DNA from: Paragorgia papillata
Lineage: Eukaryota > Cnidaria > Anthozoa > Scleralcyonacea > Coralliidae
Assembly: GCA_035771165.1 (NCBI GenBank)
Contig: JAWNZC010000100.1
Location: 1,541,001-1,605,000 of the forward strand
Length of the DNA: 64,000 nt
Reading direction: 5' to 3'
Shown: in pieces, positions 59,195-64,000 of the stretch
Layout of the letters: every line of letters begins with the position of its first letter
Numbering within the stretch: the stretch's first letter is position 1
The notes under the pieces: model-generated
Seen by the model: the letters and a program-made list of their open reading frames with translations, nothing else
What the model was told of the DNA's origin: nothing
Databases searched by the model: none
Program-made: the position numbers and the translations under genes

Positions 59195-59470
59195 ACTCTA
59201 CTTGGCCCAGTTGGGATTCGAACGAGCGACCTTTGGTTTACTAGTCCAGTGGTAAAGTTGGGAGCTGAAGGTCGAATGATAGTATGAAGACTGTTGTCTA
59301 GATATTGAAGAAACTAGTCTGTTTCAAAATATCAAATAGCCTAAGTACTATCATTCGACCTTCAGCTCCCAACTTGACCTGTATGTAGCTCAGTTGGTAG
59401 AACATCGGACTAACAAACCGAAGGTCACAGGCTCAAATCGAAGGCCCGAGGGATTTATCTGGCTTAAAGC
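59195..59470. mobile_element. two tRNA-derived SINE heads in head-to-head arrangement
   Basis: The plus-strand head at about 59385-59455 has A box TAGCTCAGTTGG, a loop CTAACAA like a Val(AAC) anticodon loop, and a decayed B box. The minus-strand head at about 59205-59290 has B box GTTCGAATCCC. The segments 59250-59288 and 59340-59378 are inverted copies (TTGGGAGCTGAAGGTCGAAT). They are not functional tRNA genes. Confidence 0.6.
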
Positions 59471-60044
59471 CGACGTTCGAGGTACTTATCCGACTTAAAA
59501 CACGATAGAAGAAGGTTTTCTAAAAAATAGCCTTTACCGAGTGTCGAAGGACATTGTTATGTCGAATGTTAACGGGATTTTATGAAATCATAAGACTCCA
59601 AAGCAGTTTATTAAACAAACTTGAGAAGTACGTAAAGGTTCATTGAACACACACACAGACTTAATAATTAGTACCAGATATCATTACAGCATTGGGCATG
59701 CGTATTGATGCGGTATCAATCCCACAATTTATGCTCAACGTTCAGTGTAATAAAGTGCTGACTCAACCAACATATTTTTATGATTTTCATTGGTTTGCCT
59801 TTCTCCCGTAAACTACGTGGAGAGAAAAGCAAATCCTTCCTCTCCTTGTCGTATGTGGGCGCTACCGGCGTTACGAAACGAGATAGTTGTACATGATGCA
59901 CCCTATGAATTGGGCAATTATAAATTCATAGGGATTATATATATAATCCCCAGGCTTTATATATATAATCCCCATGAGTTTATAATGAGGGATTTATGGG
60001 ATATAAATCCTCAAAAAAACCCAAAGAAAACCGACTTGATCGTG

Positions 60045-60212
60045 TTTTAAGTATTGTTTAAAACATGAACAGCGGTGTTTTATCCAATTTAAAAATCCAA
60101 GCACACAGATTCTATCCATTAGTATTCTTTCTAATATTGAAAAGATAGAAAACTATGGACATGCTACTGATTTCCTTTGTGTTTTCCTCGTGAATTATTA
60201 ATGAGTTTTTAA
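60045..60212 (+). repeat. dispersed foldback family, copy h
   Basis: Ends with CTTTGTGTTTTCCTCGTGAA followed by TTATTAATGAGTTTTTAA, nearly identical to 29475-29520. Confidence 0.6.
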
Positions 60213-60458
60213 CACTTGAAACACATGTATATAGTACAAATTTTATTAAAATTACCTTTTAACTCTTCACGGGCAATATAAATTTCTGTAGCAGTATCTT
60301 CATTATTCTCCAGGGCTGATATTTGTTCCTAGGAAAACAAAAATGTACATGTTTTCGATGATATATATTTTTTAAAAACTTGAAAAATATTCGTTGCATT
60401 AACCTTCGATGTGGAGGTGTTGGTGTGATCAGATGCCTCGTAGAGAAAAGCTAGATAT

Positions 60459-60905
60459 TCCTGCCTGAGCTGGTTAAAAATGGCCCCTTTATTGTTTTAC
60501 TGTGTCTAACACCAGATGATTTTACTCATCAAAGAGAGACCCCTCAGACATCCTAGGCAGCAATGAGTTAACAAGTGATTAACCCACTCCAGCCAGGGCT
60601 GACCAAAAATGGTTCCTTTAATGTTTTACTCTGTCTAACACCAGGTGATTTTACTCATCAAAGAGAGAACCCTCAGACATCCTAGGCAGCAATGAGTTAA
60701 CAAGTGATTAACCCATTCTTGCCTGAGCTGACCAAAAATGGTTTCTTTATTGTTTTACTATGTCTAACACTAGGTGATTTTACTCATCAAAGAGAGAACC
60801 CTCAGACATCATAGGCAGCAATGAGTTAACAAGTGATTAACCCATTCCTGCCTGAGCTGACCAAAAACGGTTCCTTTATTGTTTTACTCTGTCTAACACC
60901 GGTTC
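60459..60905. repeat. tandem repeat of about 130 bp, 3.4 copies
   Basis: Units start CCTGCCTGAGCTGACCAAAA at about 60460, 60590, 60720 and 60849. Each includes CTCAGACATCCTAGGCAGCA. Copies differ by only a few bases. Confidence 0.9.
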
Positions 60906-61061
60906 AGCGATTTATTATAGAAAAAAAAAATTCTTATGTTTTTGATTAGCAAATTCTATCTGATCTCCGAACCGTTCGATCTATTAAGAAAAGTTCTGAT
61001 CTGAACTAGGAAAAATTGAAATCGGACACTTAGGGAAAAGTTATTAAAAAATCAACATCGT

Positions 61062-61860
61062 TATGCATCAGTCAATTCCAGCATTGCCCCCCCCCCCCCC
61101 TCCCAGACAATGCCAGGCATTTGTGTGTTTTTTTTGTGTGGGGGTGGGGCATTTGTTCTCTCAGTATTTCCCCGGGGCCGGGCATTAGTCTTCCCCTGGC
61201 CATTGGGACGGGAATTTGTCATGACCAAAGAGGATGTAAATGAAGTAAATTATCATAAGTTATGTTAATGTATAATCTGTTAATTTATGAAATGAGTTTT
61301 ATCCTGACCCAGGTTTATTATTTTAGTTTTTTCACACTTTACGAGCAGTTTAGGAGTTTCTAAAAGTAATGCAAACACTCCTCTTATACATTTCATATTG
61401 AATACTTCTTGTTGTTTTGTTTACTTTTATTGTCAATATATCCTATTATAAAACGGCAATAAATTTGAGTTGTGAAGAGTTGCATTTTGTGCATACTGTA
61501 ACAATACTGTAATTATATTAATAGTTGTGCTACAATAGAGAAAATTGAACACAAGACAGAAGTTCAAAACAGGCACCTTGCGTCTGAATCATAGATGGTC
61601 TGAATCTATTAAAGACCATCAACATGCTAGGATTTTCCTTATGTTTAATTTCCTGACGACTTCACAAGTCAAACTGAACCTGGGGCAGGGCATTTGGCGG
61701 CATTTGTTATCCATTTTTTTGCCCCAGGTGGGGTATTGTAGCGACTTTTTTGCCCAACCCCAGGGCATTTGCATTTAAAACATTTTAAAAATGCAAATGC
61801 CCGAGGGTCGGCCCGGGGGGGGGGGGGTGGATGGGAAACGCTGGAATTGACTCAATGCAT
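61062..61860. mobile_element. TIR element with C/G-run subtermini, about 800 bp
   Basis: Left end ATGCATCAGTCAATTCCAGC; right end reversed ATGCATTGAGTCAATTCCAG. Each is followed by a long C run (as read inward) and then GGCATTTG-type repeats. Non-coding. Confidence 0.7.
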
Positions 61861-62126
61861 TTAATAAACAATAAACATTTACATACAAATCCCTACACAT
61901 GACAATACAGTACAATAAAATCTACACGATTTTCGCGTAAAGTTGGGGCAGAACCCCATATTAAATAGCGCTATTTTATAGTTAAGGTATACAGGTATAT
62001 CCTAGAAGAATATTATAGAAATCGCTACCTTTAAAAAAGGACATTCTTGGCCTAAATTCACAGCACACTCGAGTCTTCGCAGTGAGTCCGCCATCTTCGC
62101 CCAGCCAAACTGCATTAATTTTCATG

Positions 62127-62732
62127 AGGTACGACCAGTGCTTCCACTTGGCTAAAGCAAAATTTTCCTTTTTTTATCTTTCTTTTTAGCAAAACTTCCT
62201 TCCCAAAATCTGAAATTTCCTTCCAGTTTTCCCTCCAAAATCTCTTCTAAATCCTCTTTCTAATTATTAAAATTTGGATCGTACACTTCACCAGTAAGCT
62301 TTCGAATGGCTCGACGATCGAAATTGTGCATGACGAGGTTGATTCTGGACTCAAGTCAATCCAATCTCGTCCCCAATCATTCTTTGCATGATTTATATAT
62401 ATGTTAATGCAGTAGAAAATAGAAATTGCAACCATTGAGCCTGCGCTATTTGTGTAGCAGTCTTTCGCTTAAAACCCTATTTAACCCCACGCATCCCCGG
62501 GGATAATATATTACTACCCGTGTTTTTAATTTATACACGTTTTTGAACCCTAAAATAAAAAATAAGCAGTTTAATTACTGAAAAAGTTTGAATTTCAAAA
62601 TTTCCTTCCATTTTCCTTCCATAATGACCAAATTTCCTTCAAATTTCCTTCCAAATTTTATTTCCTTTTTTCCTTCCAAATGCCAAAATTTCCTTTTGGA
62701 AGGAAATTTCCTTCCAAGTGGAAGCAGTGGAC
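62127..62732. mobile_element. TIR element rich in TTTCCTTCC, about 600 bp
   Basis: Left CCAGTGCTTCCACTTGG; right reversed CCACTGCTTCCACTTGG. Subterminal AATTTCCTTCC motifs occur on both sides. The CAGTG start hints at hAT, but no 8-bp duplication is visible. Confidence 0.55.
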
Positions 62733-63244
62733 TGATGACGAAGGTATTCGGGAAATACTCGTAAACCACTCGTAAATTTAGTTAACTTTCAAAATTAAAT
62801 AAAAGATTCTAAACCTTACTATTAGTATTAAAATAGTTTCTTTAGACTCCATTAAAGAAATTAATTACAGAATTTTAAAGAAATAAAGGTTAAAAAAAAG
62901 TTTAAAGTCCAACGTCGGGTTATCTTCGGGAAAAGCCGAGTATATGTAATGACGTCATCATTACCGATGTCTGTCCGATCCCGTGTTTCCAGTATGAGGC
63001 GCCGTGTGTTGCAAAATTCATACTTTTGGTGTAAGTGGTACTGAGATGCTCACAACATGTGTTGAAATAAACAAAGTAGCCATCGCACATCACATGAAAT
63101 GCACACATACATCAGAGTCGGACTGGCTTCGTATTAGGGGCGGTGCCACCAGGGAGAAGGGCGCAGTTAAGAAAATAAATTAATAAATAATGACATTGGC
63201 CTACTAAGGTGCATCACAGACAAATTTGCCCACAAGCCTCTGTA

Positions 63245-63800
63245 AATCTTAGTATAGTTAGCGTGCAAAATCTCAGTATACTTCGCGTGCAAAATCTCAG
63301 TATACTTCGCGTGCAAAATCTCAGTATACTTAGCGTGCAAAATCTCAGTATACTTAGAGTGCAAAATCTCAGTACACTTCGCGTGCAAAATCTCAGTATA
63401 CTTAGCGTGCAAAATCTCAGTATACTTAGCGTGCGAAATCTCAGTATACTTAGCGTGCAAAATCTCAGTATACTTAGTGTGCAAAATCTCAGTATACTTA
63501 GCGTGCAAAATCTCAGTATAGTTAGCGTGCAAAATCTCAGTATACTTAGCGTGCAAAATCTCAGTATACTTAGCGTGCAAAATCTCAGTATACTTAGCGT
63601 GCAAAATCTCAGTATACTTCGCGTGCAAAATCTCAGTATAGTTAGCGTGCAAAATCTCAGTATACTTCGCGTGCAAAATCTCAGTATACTAAGCGTGTAA
63701 AATCTCAGTATACTAAGCGTGCAAAATCTCAGTTTACTTCGCGTGCAAAATCTCAGTATAGTTAGCGTGCAAAATCTCAGTATACTTACTTTGCAAATAT
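63245..63800. repeat. 24-bp minisatellite, about 23 copies
   Basis: Units TTAGCGTGCAAAATCTCAGT plus ATAC. A polymorphic position changes TTAGCG to TTCGCG between units. The period is a multiple of three and lacks stops in several frames, so long open frames appear on both strands. They are artefacts. Confidence 0.95.
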
Positions 63801-63879
63801 TTGAGGTATACTTCATGTAAACCAAAACAAATAAACACAAGGGTCAAAGACAACATGGCGGAATTGTTATTGTTTTAGT

Positions 63880-64000
63880 TTTAAGTATTTCTCGTACTTT
63901 GTGTATGTTCTCGTGCCCTCTGTGACGATGAAGACGTTTTCGAATACCTTCAAGCTTTGAAGAGATTGTGCGAAGAAGCAGATAGGCTGTGGCTGTCAAT
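63880..64000 (+). other. possible coding exon cut by the window edge
   Basis: The last 110 bp are open and read CDDEDVFEYLQALKRLCEEA, which looks like an amphipathic helical protein segment. No clear acceptor or ATG in the same frame was found; an ATG at 63855 runs into TAG after seven codons. Product unknown. Confidence 0.35.

Noticed and set aside
59385..59460. Functional tRNA-Val(AAC) gene
   Set aside because: The loop fits, but the B box is decayed and the segment is part of an inverted SINE pair.
63167..63840. Three long frames with 8-residue repeats
   Set aside because: 24-bp minisatellite; frames open on both strands at once.

Overview
The window is eukaryotic and almost certainly from an invertebrate animal. 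It is AT-rich, its genes are split by GT-AG introns, and it is dense with transposon relics, foldback elements and minisatellites. The mix (P-like THAP transposases, a spliced integrase-core gene family, an IS3EU-like element with a G2E3-type HECT partner, tRNA-derived SINEs, CR1/jockey-like LINE tails) fits a cnidarian best. That placement is from memory of such genomes; no marker gene here proves it.

Layout. 1-8.5 kb: minisatellites, a tandemly expanded MITE, a hairpin element, no gene I can defend. 8.54-11.41 kb: a 2.9-kb copy of a P-like element without coding capacity. 11.52-17.78 kb (+): a ten-exon integrase-core (DDE) gene whose splice phases all agree, broken by one TGA. 18.17-31.02 kb (-): a thirteen-exon gene for a protein with a Cys/His-rich N-terminal region, an Ig-like domain and a TKL-like kinase, with a one-base frameshift and a TGA in the kinase C-lobe. 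Its introns hold MITEs, hairpins and two LINE tails. 32.837-38.823 kb: a complete IS3EU-like element with 333-bp terminal inverted repeats and a 6-bp target duplication, carrying an intact-looking transposase (+) and a HECT-domain gene (-) with two in-frame stops. 38.97-49.14 kb: a long P-like element, inverted relative to the copy at 8.5-11.4 kb, with a 2-kb 15-bp minisatellite, a C2H2-finger ORF (+) and a broken THAP/P transposase (-). 50.25-51.54 kb: a second, different P-transposase relic. 51.6-64 kb: at least eight MITE or foldback elements (one MULE-like with a perfect 9-bp target duplication and identical 90-bp termini), tRNA-derived SINEs, and tandem arrays of about 130 and 24 bp. A possible exon lies at the right edge.

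How it fits together. The window reads as a transposon-accumulation region holding two decaying spliced genes between two oppositely oriented P-like copies. Only the IS3EU-like transposase looks intact from end to end. The least ordinary feature is the P-like pair: long inverted arms, two related 15-bp arrays in opposite orientation inside each arm, an internal segment flipped between copies, and coding capacity split over two convergent ORFs. All exon models come from hand translation with phase checking; no database search was run.
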